Source of the DNA: Symbiodinium sp. CCMP2592
Lineage: Eukaryota > Sar > Dinophyceae > Suessiales > Symbiodiniaceae
NCBI GenBank assembly: GCA_905221615.1
Contig: CAJNDT010004013.1
Coordinates: 147,501-211,500, forward strand
Direction of reading: 5' to 3'
DNA length: 64,000 bases
The notes under the pieces were generated by a model. That model saw only the letters and a list, made by a program, of their open reading frames with translations, was not told where the DNA came from and ran no database searches. Below, one piece after another: positions 11,120-22,300 of this stretch (its first letter is position 1; each line of letters begins with the position of its first letter). Position numbers and translations under genes: made by a program.

Positions 11120-11210
11120 ATCTACCCTAAACCCTATACCCCTTAACCCCTAAACCCCTAAACTTCTAAACCCGAGAAGTAAACCCCTAAACCCTAAACC
11201 CCTATACGAG
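11120..11210. repeat. CCCTAAA cluster
   Basis: CCCTAAACCCCTA-type units, partly regular. Confidence 0.6.
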
Positions 11211-11461
11211 CACCATATAGCTGCATGGCTGCTTGTCCTACGGTGCACTATGTGCAAGACCGGGATCTGATTGCTCAGGTCCACTCCGAATGACATGGAA
11301 CAGCAATTTAGGGTTTAGGATTTCAGGGTTTAGGATTTAGGGTAGTTTAGGCTTTTGGGTCTTGGGCCTTAATAATCAGATCCACATGGTTTTGGGTTTA
11401 GGGCCTCGGGCCTTACTAACTAGACTAAGGTTTTGGTGTACAGCATTTGACCATATAGTAT

Positions 11462-11598
11462 ACTTGGAGGGTCGGGAGACTTGGTAATCGGGTAATAAGT
11501 AGTAGACTGGTAATAGCACGTACCTTAAATAGGTTGCTAATTGGGGTTATGATACTTATAAAAACAACAACTTACTAAGTCCCCCGACCCTCCAAGTA
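11462..11598. mobile_element. MITE-like palindromic element, copy 2
   Basis: Same 137-bp architecture as 7511-7647: the left end is ACTTGGAGGGTCGGGAGACT and the right end is ACTAAGTCCCCCGACCCTCC plus AAGT. Confidence 0.65.
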
Positions 11599-13019
11599 GT
11601 TGTAACAAGGAACCCAAACCCAGACCCCCGGGAGGATCTAGAAAGTAGATCCCCTAATTTGGGCCCTATGCTACTAAGGGTACTAATAGGAATACAATAG
11701 GTCCCTAATGTAATCCTTGTAGTCACTATTACAGGGTGGGCGCCCCTTCCATTACTATACTGAACTTAGAACCCTAGCAAAAAGCATAATTTTAGATGTT
11801 TCTTAGGGATTATAATAACCAAAAAATATTTCTAAGTACCCCTAAGTTTTACAGTTGAACCCTGCATGCAAGAGCCTGTTCGGTCTGTGCAGTCGAGGCT
11901 GCCTGCAAGTCAGCCACAGTGTACCTGGGATTGCTGAAACCCTCCGAAACCCTATAGGGCACGGTTTAGGGTATAGGGTTTAAATAGGGTTTAGGGCTCC
12001 GAGTAATACAAATATTACATACTTTAGGGTCTACTTTCAAACAAAATACCTACTTCGGGCTATGTGGGGTCCCAGGGAAAGACACTTGCAAATCAGGTCC
12101 TCTGCGACCAATGAATGAATGTCGAGTGGTCCTACGGTGGTCGGGGACAGCGAGAACCAAGTGGTAACCCTTGACCATAATTGTTTCGAACATGAAGCCT
12201 AAGACTCTAAACCAAGGATCAAACTCAACCCTTTTGTTGCAGCAGAAGTCAGGGCTCAGTGTCCAGCAAGAACTTGAGCCCCCATTCTACTTAAGGGTTC
12301 CGGGCCTTTGGGTTTAGGGTAGGGCCTCTGTCTTGGTACAGCGTGCAAGATCATTGCTTCAGAGACTGCTTGGATCTGTCGTTTTGGGGATTAGTTGACG
12401 TTGCTGGTTTTTGAGTGCTTCATCCACTCACGGTGTGCGTGCTGTGGCGAGGGATGCACTAAGTTTCCTTGAAGGACCTAGGGAATCTAAAGACATGGCA
12501 AGCAGAACTCAATTTGGGTCATCCTGTATCCTGCATTGAAACGGTTCTACACAGTCCTCTACATAATCACTTTCCAGGAGTAAGAACAGAATTCAATCAT
12601 CTCCGCCTGGGATATGAACTGTCGGCCTTCTTCTAGATGTGAACATACTGCTCGCCACATTCCTATCACAGCACATACGTGAATACCACTCCTACCGAAA
12701 TCTCGCGTAAACCGCTTGAAACCAAAATGGTGCCTGGGCCTACACCACAGCAACAGCAACAAAGCGCTGCGAGGTGTCCCTTTGAACAGTCCCCAAAATT
12801 GCATAGCGTTGGGGTACCACAAGTCGATACCCAGTCTGTGAAATTAAACCTGAAACCCTACACCCTGCGGAATGATAGTATCCGAAGGTCTCATCTGGGT
12901 GAGCGAGGAAGTGCTTGAGCTCTGCCTCTCCAGGAATCTTGCTTTAGGGTTTAGGCATGCTTCACAAAATCAAATTGCTCAAACAGGCTTCGGAGGGCCA
13001 GCTTTCGGCATTGAAAGCC

Positions 13020-13100
13020 CATTGTGTTTAGGTTTAGGGAGGGTTTAGGGTTTGGGGTTTAGGGTTCAGGTTTTGGGGTTTAGGGCTTACGGGGTAGGGT
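13020..13100. repeat. TTTAGGG cluster
   Basis: GGTTTAGGG units in short succession. Confidence 0.6.
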
Positions 13101-13459
13101 TTGTGTTTGAAACCGTAAGCCACTCCCAGATTTGGTGTTTAGAGCTCCGCCTACCCCGCCAAACAAAGGCTTCCTGAAGCGAACCCTAAACCGTCAGCCA
13201 CAATTCCTGAATTCTGAACCGTACCTAGACCCCCCAACCAGCCCGCTATTTTGCCGCACATACCCACTATGAAGGACCATAAGGGCTCTAATTAATCGAC
13301 GGCCCTTCTGAGCTCCCGGTAAACCCCCGAACCACAGACCGTAAACCCCAAATACTGAAGCTTCAAGAGCAAGGCGAGGATCTCCAGTAGAAATAACGAG
13401 GGCTCCCTTCTTTGTAGTGGGCAGTTTTATAAAGGACCCTCACCACAGAAGGAGACAAA

Positions 13460-13705
13460 GGCCCAAGGGAGACCCTAAACCAAAGCCCCGCCAAACCTCT
13501 CAACCCTAAATCCGTAAACCCCTAAACTCTAAATGACTCTATGACTCTCTAAAAATCCCTAAAACCCCTAAAACCCTTAAAACACCAAGCCCCCAAACAA
13601 AACCCTAACCAGAAGAAGTGCCTAAAGCCTAAACCCTAAATCCTAAACCCTAAACCCTAGACTCTAAACCCTAAATCTTAAATCCTTAAACCCTAAACCC
13701 GTGCC
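13460..13705. repeat. CCCTAAA cluster
   Basis: Long run of AAACCCTAAA and AACCCTAAAT units, the densest between 13625 and 13700. Confidence 0.7.
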
Positions 13706-13739
13706 TCAGCCGACGACACGACTTCAGCGAGGCCGTGGA

Positions 13740-14400
13740 TGAGCACCTCCTTTCCCTCTATCCGCCTTGGCGAATGTAGGGTTCCTTTAAGGCTTCCTCT
13801 AAGTTCCCCTAAGGGCTCCTTTAAGGGTTCTTCCAAGAATTTCTTTATCCGCCTTGGCGAATGGTAGGGTTTAGACTTAGTAAGTAGGGTTATAAGTACC
13901 TTAATTGGGGTTATATATATTTATATCTATAGTTACCTTAATTAAGGTTCCTTTAAGGGTTCCTCTAAGCGTTTCCCCAAGGGCTCCTTTAGGGGTTCTT
14001 CTAAGGGTTTCTTTGAGGGCTCCTTTAAGGGTTCAGGGTACCTCCTTTCCCTCTATCCGCCTTGGCGACTGGTACTTGTAGGGTCGGGGGACTTAGTACC
14101 CTTAAGGGGATCTATAGGGGTTCTATAAAGGGCTCCTTTAAAAGGGGTCTATAAGGGTTCTAGAGGGAGGGCGGGGGACTTAGTAAATAGTTATTTTAGA
14201 GACTTATGAGTATCGTAACCCCTATTTAGGGTCCCTATTAGGGTACTTATAAGTCCACTTACTACCTACTTACTAAATCCCCCGACCCTCCAAGTAGGGT
14301 TCCTTTAAGGCTTCCCCTAAGCGTTTCCCTGAGGGCTTCTTTTAGGGTTCTTCTAAGGGCTTCTTTAAGGGTTCAGGGTTTAGTTGTTTTTTAGGGCTTT
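13740..14400. repeat. Minisatellite of TTTAAGGGTTC units with TATCCGCCTTGGCGA blocks
   Basis: Repeated CTTTAAGGGTTCTTCTAAGG-type units, interleaved with three copies of a TATCCGCCTTGGCGA block near 13758, 13848 and 14056. A MITE-like copy is inserted at 14161-14297. Confidence 0.6.
14161..14297. mobile_element. MITE-like palindromic element, copy 3
   Basis: Same family as 7511-7647. The left end is slightly decayed (GAGGGAGGGCGGGGGACTTA); the right end CCCCCGACCCTCCAAGTA is intact. Confidence 0.6.
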
Positions 14401-14720
14401 CCAAAGCCTTGGGATTCAAATCTGTGTTAAAGCCTAAACCTAAACCCTATAGGACCCATGATATGCACCCCGAAAGCGTCTGGAAACTCAGAGACTCGGA
14501 ATTTCTACTCAGGTCCACATAAAATCAGGGTTTAGGGCTTTTACTTACATTCGATGAGTCTCGCCACCCGTCATCTTCCCAGCCCCCAAAAACGCATTAA
14601 AGCAACCTTGCTATTCTGCGCAGGGTGGTTCTGTCTTGTCTTTCTCCAAAACCTTAAAAAACCTAAAACCCCTAAACCCACATAAACACTGAACCCCTAA
14701 AACCCCCAAACCCCGAAAGC

Positions 14721-14738
14721 CAAAAAAAAAAAAAAAAA
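14721..14738 (+). repeat. Homopolymer A run
   Basis: An uninterrupted run of about 18 A. It could be a relic retroelement tail, but no element body was recognised beside it. Confidence 0.6.
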
Positions 14739-15770
14739 GACTCTCTTGGCTTTTGGGATCATCTTTGGGCCTTTTCATGTTTGCAATTCACGGTTGCAGT
14801 TTCTGCGTTCGCAAAGCATCCGGGTTTGTTGTTGGTTTGGGGGTTTATTTGGGGCGTAAAATGTTTTGGGGGCTGATGCTGTACAGGAGGGCCAACAGAA
14901 GCCTTGATGCTTAGAAGAGGGCGGGCTCCAAAGGGGTCCACAATGAAATACCAAATACCATAGCGTAGAGGCCAGAATAAGTAGATGCTACTGTTTTTTG
15001 CAGGATCATGTTGTACTGACAACAAGGAAATACCCATGACCGACAGCATCTCATGTTAACGATTCAAGCCTTTGAGATGTTACCCTTCGTTTCTGCATTG
15101 AGGCTTTTAGGCTTAATTAGGGCTGTCGGATTTCTTTTCAGGTTCATAAGGTTGTCTTCTAGTTTTCTTTCGGGATTCGAGGGTTCGTTTTCTGGTGTTC
15201 ATAAGTTGCTCTTCAAGGGTGCGGTTTCCACAAGATTGACCGACATTGCTACATACTGCCACCCACATGCAACACTCAGATTCGGAAGCCTCAAAACGTG
15301 TTGCTTGCAGGGCTGCTCTCCAAATCTTACTACACACGAAATCCTGGGCTTCGTCGTCTCATTTGTCAGTGGTATCCCAACTTCTCAGAAGACTCTTTAA
15401 ACCTCAACTGACTACGACAAAAACTTCCTAAACCCGAGCTCCCGAAACCCTACACCCATTCAGCCCCAAGACAGCACTCTACACCCCGAAGTGCGCAAGA
15501 GCCCGAAGCCAAAAACCATGAGTCCGGGTGTCAAGGTCACTCCAAGGGTTTGGGCAAGGCTTTCCAGTCGTTCCTGCGTCAGGCTCAACCATGCACCTTC
15601 GCGAGTTTGCGCCAACGGTTAGGACTTAGGTAGGGCACAAGTAGGGCTATAAACTACCTGCATCCCGGTTGAAGCCTAATGATCCTTCCCGCGAATAGGA
15701 GCCTTATAGCCCATGTCTGACTCTTCTTCGCAAGTCCGCAGATCCTCATGCTTCACGCAGGAGGCATTCT

Positions 15771-15895
15771 CTTGGAGGGTCGCGGGACTTAGTAAGTAGG
15801 TAGTATGTAGACTTATAAGTAGGGACCCTAAGTAGGGGTTACGATACTTATAAGTCTCTAAAATAACTATTTACTAAGTCCCCCGACCCTCCAAG
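15771..15895. mobile_element. MITE-like palindromic element, copy 4
   Basis: About 125 bp, bounded by CTTGGAGGGTCGCGGGACTT and its reverse complement. The interior is in the opposite sense to copies 1 and 3, judged by the order of the TAGGGACCCTAA and GATACTTATAAGT words. Confidence 0.6.
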
Positions 15896-17340
15896 CAGGG
15901 TGTTCCATTGAGAAGCTCGGAGCGAATTGGGTTTGTGGGGCGTTTGTGGTGAGAGCTTCGAGGACTACCGGAGGCTTTGGAGATCTTTGGAGTCGCATGG
16001 CTCTTTCACCGGGCTTTGAAGTTACCAGGGTTTCAAAAGGTAAAGACTTTAATTTCATAAGGCTTCCCTTTAAGTAGTAGATCCCCCAAAACCCTGGGCA
16101 TCAGAATTGCCCAAAAGCCTTAGTCCTAAGATCCCTAGGGTAAAGTGCTATGGTAAGCCACAGCCCAGTTTAAGTTGTCGAGCTCTATTTTCGCCTACAT
16201 CAGGACAGCCAATTCCCCCAAAGGAAATCCCAAGTGGGTGCAAGCAGTCCAGTACCTTCTGATATAGCGGAGTAACTGCCTAAATGCCATGAAACCTAGG
16301 CTAGACCTAGAGTAACCTAGGAATAAACAGGGTGTATAAGGGAACCTGAACCCTAAAAAACGGAATATTAGGGCTTACTCTGGGTCCGAGTGTCGAAGTA
16401 TATAGTAGGGTTTTAGAACCCAGAATCCATGCTCTGAATGGTTTTAGGACCTTGCAACCCTATTATTTCCTGTTATTTGGGTATTTGGACCACTTGGGAA
16501 AAGCTACGAGGTCTCTATTCCTGGTACCTCGGGGTGTCCTGGGTAGAGTCCGTTTACGACACGCGGTTGTCGGGCTTAGGGTTGTTAGAATGTAAACCTA
16601 AGGGTTCAGGATGTGCGGCTTCGGGTTCACGCGACTTCAACTGCAAGACCCCATTCCCTTGCGACGGTTGCTGGACTTCCACCTTCCCTTATTCGTGAAC
16701 AGGACCTGAACCCTTTCCAAGAGTGTCTAAACACACTAGCAATATGGGACTACACTCCACACAAGTAGTAGAGATGGACCCTCATAGTATGTGAGGGATG
16801 CAGACCTCGGGGATGCAGAGGTGAAAGCTCTCAAGTCTTAAGCCTCCCGCACTTACACACGCACACTCACACACACTCACATAAAACAAAAAGCAAAGGA
16901 AACAACACCACCGCCAACAACAACAACTGAATCGCAACAACAGCTGAATCGCAACATCGGGGTTGTTATCATCATACTCGCAACCGTGAGGAACAACACT
17001 GTACTGGCAAACACTGGTACATGTGCTTGTATATCATGCACTTGAAATCAACACGAGGATACAAAACCGCCCTAGCCCCTGGATTCATTCTAAATGCGCA
17101 TAAATTCAAATACATTGGCGGTTAAGTGCTTTGACCGTCCTGTTCCTTCTTGCAAAGTGCCTTGTCTCGGGGTGCTCTTGAATCCGGCGAGCACTTGGGT
17201 TCAGAGTCCGGCTTGTCCTTTGAGGGCTCCTGGTGGTATCCAGGTGGTCTCTGAGTGGTCTCCTTGTTGCCTCCTCGTGGTCTCTTGGTTGTCACGGTCG
17301 TCCTGGTCATAGTGGTGGTCCTAGTGTCATGGCAAAGAGG

Positions 17341-17412
17341 CCCGAAAGCTTACCGCGTATTCCATATTATAAGGACCCCAAATAAGGGACCCCTAATTTT
17401 CCGAAACTCCCA
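17341..17412. mobile_element. Half copy of the 10096-10193 palindromic element
   Basis: TATTATAAGGACCCCAAATA followed by GGGACCCCTAATTTT matches the right half of the 10.1-kb element. The left arm is missing. Confidence 0.4.
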
Positions 17413-18808
17413 TATAGACGCAATGAATGCCTGGCTAGGGTGGCCCCAAGACGAGCACAGACAAACTAGCAAGCAACTATCTCAAGGAAGGCGGCGTAGG
17501 CATATGCATCCTGAAGCGCAAGACCCCTGATAAATTAAGCCCCCTACAAAAGGAATCCTATACATGATGCTGATAAGGACCCTTAAACGTTCTAGGGTCG
17601 TTGGCGGTTCGGAAACCCAAACTTCCCGGTCTTAACTCCAACCACAATTCACACAGTGACCTTGTAGTCACATCTCCCGAAGCAGCCTTAACCCAACACA
17701 CTGACTGACTAAAACGACCGGCCCTGCAGCCCTGACGCACTAAGATCCTTAATCATCCTTTGGGGTAAGATGCGCGCCTGCATCTACAGGAAGAGACACG
17801 CTTTTGCAATGTGTGTCCCTGAGATGGCCCGGCAAGTGAACGGAAGACGGTGTTTTGAACGGTCTGGTTGGAGAGTGTTCCAACCTCTCCTGGGTGCCTA
17901 TGGAGGGTTATCGGCGGGTTGATGTAGACTCTGTAGATTCCTGCATACTGCGAGCCCGCTCCGTAAAACCCAGTAGTTAATTGCTATACATGCTACAGGT
18001 CGTGATAAGAAGTGATGCTCTATTTGCTAGTACTCAGGACTATGCTGCGTGCATGTAAGGATGGCCCCTTCGGAAATATCGCCTCTCCTACTGTTCTAGG
18101 CCTTAAGACCTCGAGGACACAACGCTCCATCCTCACCCTAAACCCGAAACCCCTACTCCCTCAACCCTCAAACCTAACCCCAAACCTAAGTTGAACCCCC
18201 CCCCCCTTAGTCTACCGTAACCTACGATATGCAGGGTTCATCAGAATTTACATGCTCCGCAGAAAGCATATCATGAAGGTGGGATAGATGGCTGAAGATT
18301 TGGATTGTGGCCAGGGTTTCAGCCAAGACCATCAAAATACTGACTGATTTTGATGTTGGTGGCGGTGGCTGTTACTGTTGCTGGAGGTAATGTTTACTTT
18401 CAACCCTAGACCTTCCACTCCTGGGCCCTAAATCCCAAACGAGTTGGGCCAATGTGGCCTCCGGTAAAGCCCTTGACAAAAAAGCATAAAGCTCTGACAG
18501 GAACCGCAAGCCCCACATACTGTAACCTTCAACCCTTTAACCCTATAAACCCTTAACTGAAATGAACTCTGAAGTCGAGCCAAGGTGGCAGGCGTTCGAT
18601 GATATCCACAGCACCCTGAGCTGCTGCTTCCGTGCCGAAAACTCTGACTTCGGGACGGCCGCGTTCCTTAAGCGTTGAAAATCAGAATCGGGATTTAGGG
18701 CTTAGGGCTTAGGGTTCTTTGGAGGCTTCCTGGGGCTTAGTAGTTGGAGCAGGGTGGTGTGGTAAATTTTTTGACAGCCTTACCAAGAAGCCCGGTGGAA
18801 TAATATCT

Positions 18809-18850
18809 ATATATATATACATATGTATACATATATGTATACATATATCC
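18809..18850. repeat. AT-rich palindromic microsatellite
   Basis: Alternating TATATA and ATATGTATAC units. TATGTATACATA is self-complementary, so the tract can fold into hairpins. It lies just before the satellite block. Confidence 0.6.
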
Positions 18851-18875
18851 GCCGACCCTGCTGGGGCGGCGCTCA

Positions 18876-19310
18876 GAAGCTCTTGGATTCTTGCAGCATC
18901 TGGCCGACTCGCTCTGACTCGGGAATCTAGGCCGTCTCTCTATGACCAGCACCGTACAAGCTTTTAGAGACCCCCCAATGCCTGCTTCACCTCTCCCGGT
19001 ACCACCGGCACCCCAATGTCTGCCTGACCCCCCACTCGGCCCCCCAATGCCTGCCTCACCTCTCCCGGTACCACCGGCACCCCAAGCTCTTGGATTCTTG
19101 CAGCATCTGGCCGACTCGCTCTGACTCGGGAATCTAGGCCGTCTCTCTATGACCAGCACCGTACAAGCTTTTAGAGACCCCCCAATGCCTGCTTCACCTC
19201 TCCCGGTACCACCGGCACCCCAATGTCTGCCTGACCCCCCACTCGGCCCCCCAATGCCTGCCTCACCTCTCCCGGTACCACCGGCACCCCAATGTCTGTC
19301 TGACCCCCCA
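18876..19310. repeat. 207-bp direct tandem duplication at the satellite edge
   Basis: Two near-identical copies offset by 207 bp: ATGACCAGCACCGTACAAGC occurs at 18942 and 19149, and AGCTCTTGGATTCTTGCAGC at 18876 and 19085. Each copy contains two CCACCGGCACCCCAATG-type segments that resemble part of the satellite monomer, so this may be the ancestral or boundary form of the array. Confidence 0.75.
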
Positions 19311-22300
19311 CTCGCCACCACTCGGCGCTACTCGGCACTACTCGGTACGACTCGGCTCCACAAACTGTAGATTTTGGTGGTATTACTCTACATTAGTACA
19401 GTAATTTAGAGGCACCTACTCGGCACTACTCGGCTCCACAAACTGTAGATTTTGGTGGTATTACTGTATATTAGTACAGTCATTTAAAGGCACCCCAATG
19501 TCTGCCTGACCCCTTCCCGGCCCTACTCGGCTATTAGTACAGTAATTTACTCGGCACTCGGCACTACTCGGCGCTACTCGGCACTACTCGGCACTACTCG
19601 GCTCCACAAACTGTAGATTTTGGTGGTATTACTGTACTTTAGAGGCACCTACTCGCCACTACTCGGCTCCACAAACTGCCACAAACTGTAGATTTTGGTG
19701 GTATTTCTGTATTAGTAGAGTAATTTAAAGGCACCCCAATGTCTGCCTGACCCCTTCCCGGCCCCACTCGGCACCAGTCGGCACTACTCGGCTCCACAAG
19801 CTGTAGATTTTGGTGGTATTTCTGTATTAGTAGAGTAATTTAAAGGCACCCCAATGTCTGCCTGACCCCTGCCGGCACCACTCGGCCCCACTCGGCCCTA
19901 CTCGGCACCACTCGGCACTACTCAGCTCCACTACTCGGCTCCACAAGCTGTAGATTTTGGTGGTATTTCTGTATTAGTAGAGTAATTTAAAGGCACCCCA
20001 ATGTCTGCCTGACCCCTTCCCGGCACCGCTCGGCCCCACTCGGCCCTACTCGGCACCACTCGGCACTACTCGGCTCCACAAACTGTAGATTTTGGTGGTA
20101 TTTCTGTTAGTAGAGTAATTTAAAGGCACCGCAATGTCTGCCTGACCCCTTCCCGGCTCCACTCGGCCCTACTCGGCACCACTCGGCTCCACAAACTGTA
20201 GATTTTGGTGGTATTTCTGTATTAATAGAGTAATTTAAAGGCACCCCAATGTCTGCCTGACCCCTTGCCGGCCCCACTCGGCCCTACTCGGCACCACTCA
20301 GCACTACTCGGCACGACAAACTGTAGATTTTGGTGGTATTTCTGTATTAGTAGAGTAATTTAAAGGCACCCCAATGTCTGCCTGACCCCTTCCCGGCCCC
20401 ACTCGGCCCTACTCGGCACCACTCGGCACTACTCGGCTCCACAAACTGTAGATTTTGGTGGTATTTCTGTATTAGTAGAGTGTTTTAAAGGCACCCCAAT
20501 GTCTGCCTGACCCCTTCCCGGCACTACTCGGCCCTACTCGGCCACTCGGCTCCACAAACTGTAGATTTTGGTGGTATTTCTGTATTAGTACAGTAATTGA
20601 AAGGCACCCCAATGTCTGCCTCACCCCTTCCCGGCCCCACTCGGCCCTACTCGGCACCACTCGGCACTACTCGGCTCCACAAACTGTAGATTTTGGTGGT
20701 ATTTCTGTATTAGTAGAGTAATTTAAAGGCACCCCAATGTCTGCCTGACCCCTTCCCGGCCCCACTCCGCCCCACTCGGCACCACTCGGCACTACTCGGC
20801 TCCACAAACTGTAGATTTTGGTAGTATTTCTGCATTAGTAGAGTAATTTAAAGGCACCCCAATGTCTGCCTGACCCCTTCCCGGCACCACTCGGCCCCAC
20901 TCGGCCCTACTCGGCACCACTCGGCACTACTCGGCTCCACAAACTGTAGATTTTGGTGGTATTTCTGTATTAGTAGAGTAATTTAAAGGCACCCCAATGT
21001 CTGCCTGACCCCTTCCCGGCCCCACTCGGCCCTACTCGGCACCACTCAGCACTCCGGCTCCGCAAACTGTAGATTTTGGTGGTATTTCTGTATTAGTAGA
21101 GAAATTTAAAGGCAACCCAATGTCTGCCTGACCCCTTCCCGGCCCTACTCGGCGCCGCTCGGCACTACTCGGCTCCACAAACTGTAGATTTTGTGGTATT
21201 TCTGTATTAGTAGAGTAATTTAAAGGCACCCAAATGTCTGCCTGACCCCTTCCCGGCCCCACTCGGCCCTACTCGGCACCACTCGGCACTACTCGGCTCC
21301 ACAAACTGTAGATTTTGGTGGTATTTCTGTATAAGTAGAGTAATTTAAAGGCACCCCAATGTCTGCCTGACCCCTTCCCGGCCCCACTCGGCGCCACTCG
21401 GCACTACTCGGCTACCACAAACTGTAGATTTTGGTGGTATTTCTGTATTAGTAAAGTAATTTAGAGGCACCCACTGTCTGCCTGACCCCTTCCCGGCTCC
21501 ACTCGGCCCTACTCGGCACCACTCGGCACTGCTCGCTCATCAAACTGTAGATTTTGGTGGTATTTCTGTATTAGTAGAGTAATTTAAAGGCACCCCAATG
21601 TCTGCCTGACCCCTTCCCGGCCCCACTCGGCCACTCGGCACCACTCGGCACTACTCGGCTCCACAAACTGTAGATTTTGGTGGTATTTCTGTATTAGTAG
21701 AGTAATTTAAAGGCACCCCAATGTCTGCCTGACCCCTTCCCGGCACTACTCGGCTACTCGGCCACTCGGCTCCACAAACTGTAGATTTTGGTGGTATTTC
21801 TGTATTAGTAGAGTAATTTAAAGGCACCCCAATGTCTGCCTGACCCCTTCCCGGCCCCACTCGGCCCTACTCGGCACCACTCGGCACTACTCGGCTCCAC
21901 AAACTGTAGATTTTGGTGGTATTTCTGTATTAGTAGAGTAATTTAAAGGCACCCCAATATCTGCCTGACCCCTTCCCGGCCCTACTCGGCCCCGCGCGGC
22001 CCTACTCGGCACTACTCGGCTCCACAAACTGTAGATTTTGGTGGTATTTCTGTATTAGTAGAGTAATTTAAAGGCACCCCAATACTCGGCACTACTCGGC
22101 TCCACAAACTGTAGATTTTGGTGGTATTTCTGTATTAGTAGAGTAATTTAAAAGCACCCCAATGTCTCCCTGACCCCTTCCCGGCCCCACTCGGCCCTAC
22201 TCGGCACCACTCGGCACTACTCGGCTCCACAAACTGTAGATTTTGGTGGTATTTCTGTATAAGTAGAGTAATTTAAAAGCACCCCAATGTCTGCCTGACC

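Larger units (their letters stand above)
6390..18870. other. Gene-poor tract of degenerate telomere-type repeats
   Basis: About 12.5 kb with no convincing coding region on either strand. It is full of degenerate CCCTAAA and TTTAGGG words in both orientations, interrupted by the palindromic elements, microsatellites and minisatellites listed separately. ORFs of 60-115 codons here have no protein-like composition. Interstitial telomere-type arrays that have decayed, or a subtelomeric history, would both explain this. Confidence 0.6.

Noticed and set aside
18942..19370. Two plus-strand ORFs starting MTSTVQAF
   Set aside because: They arise from the 207-bp duplication. The Pro-rich reading follows from CCCC-rich sequence, with no other support.
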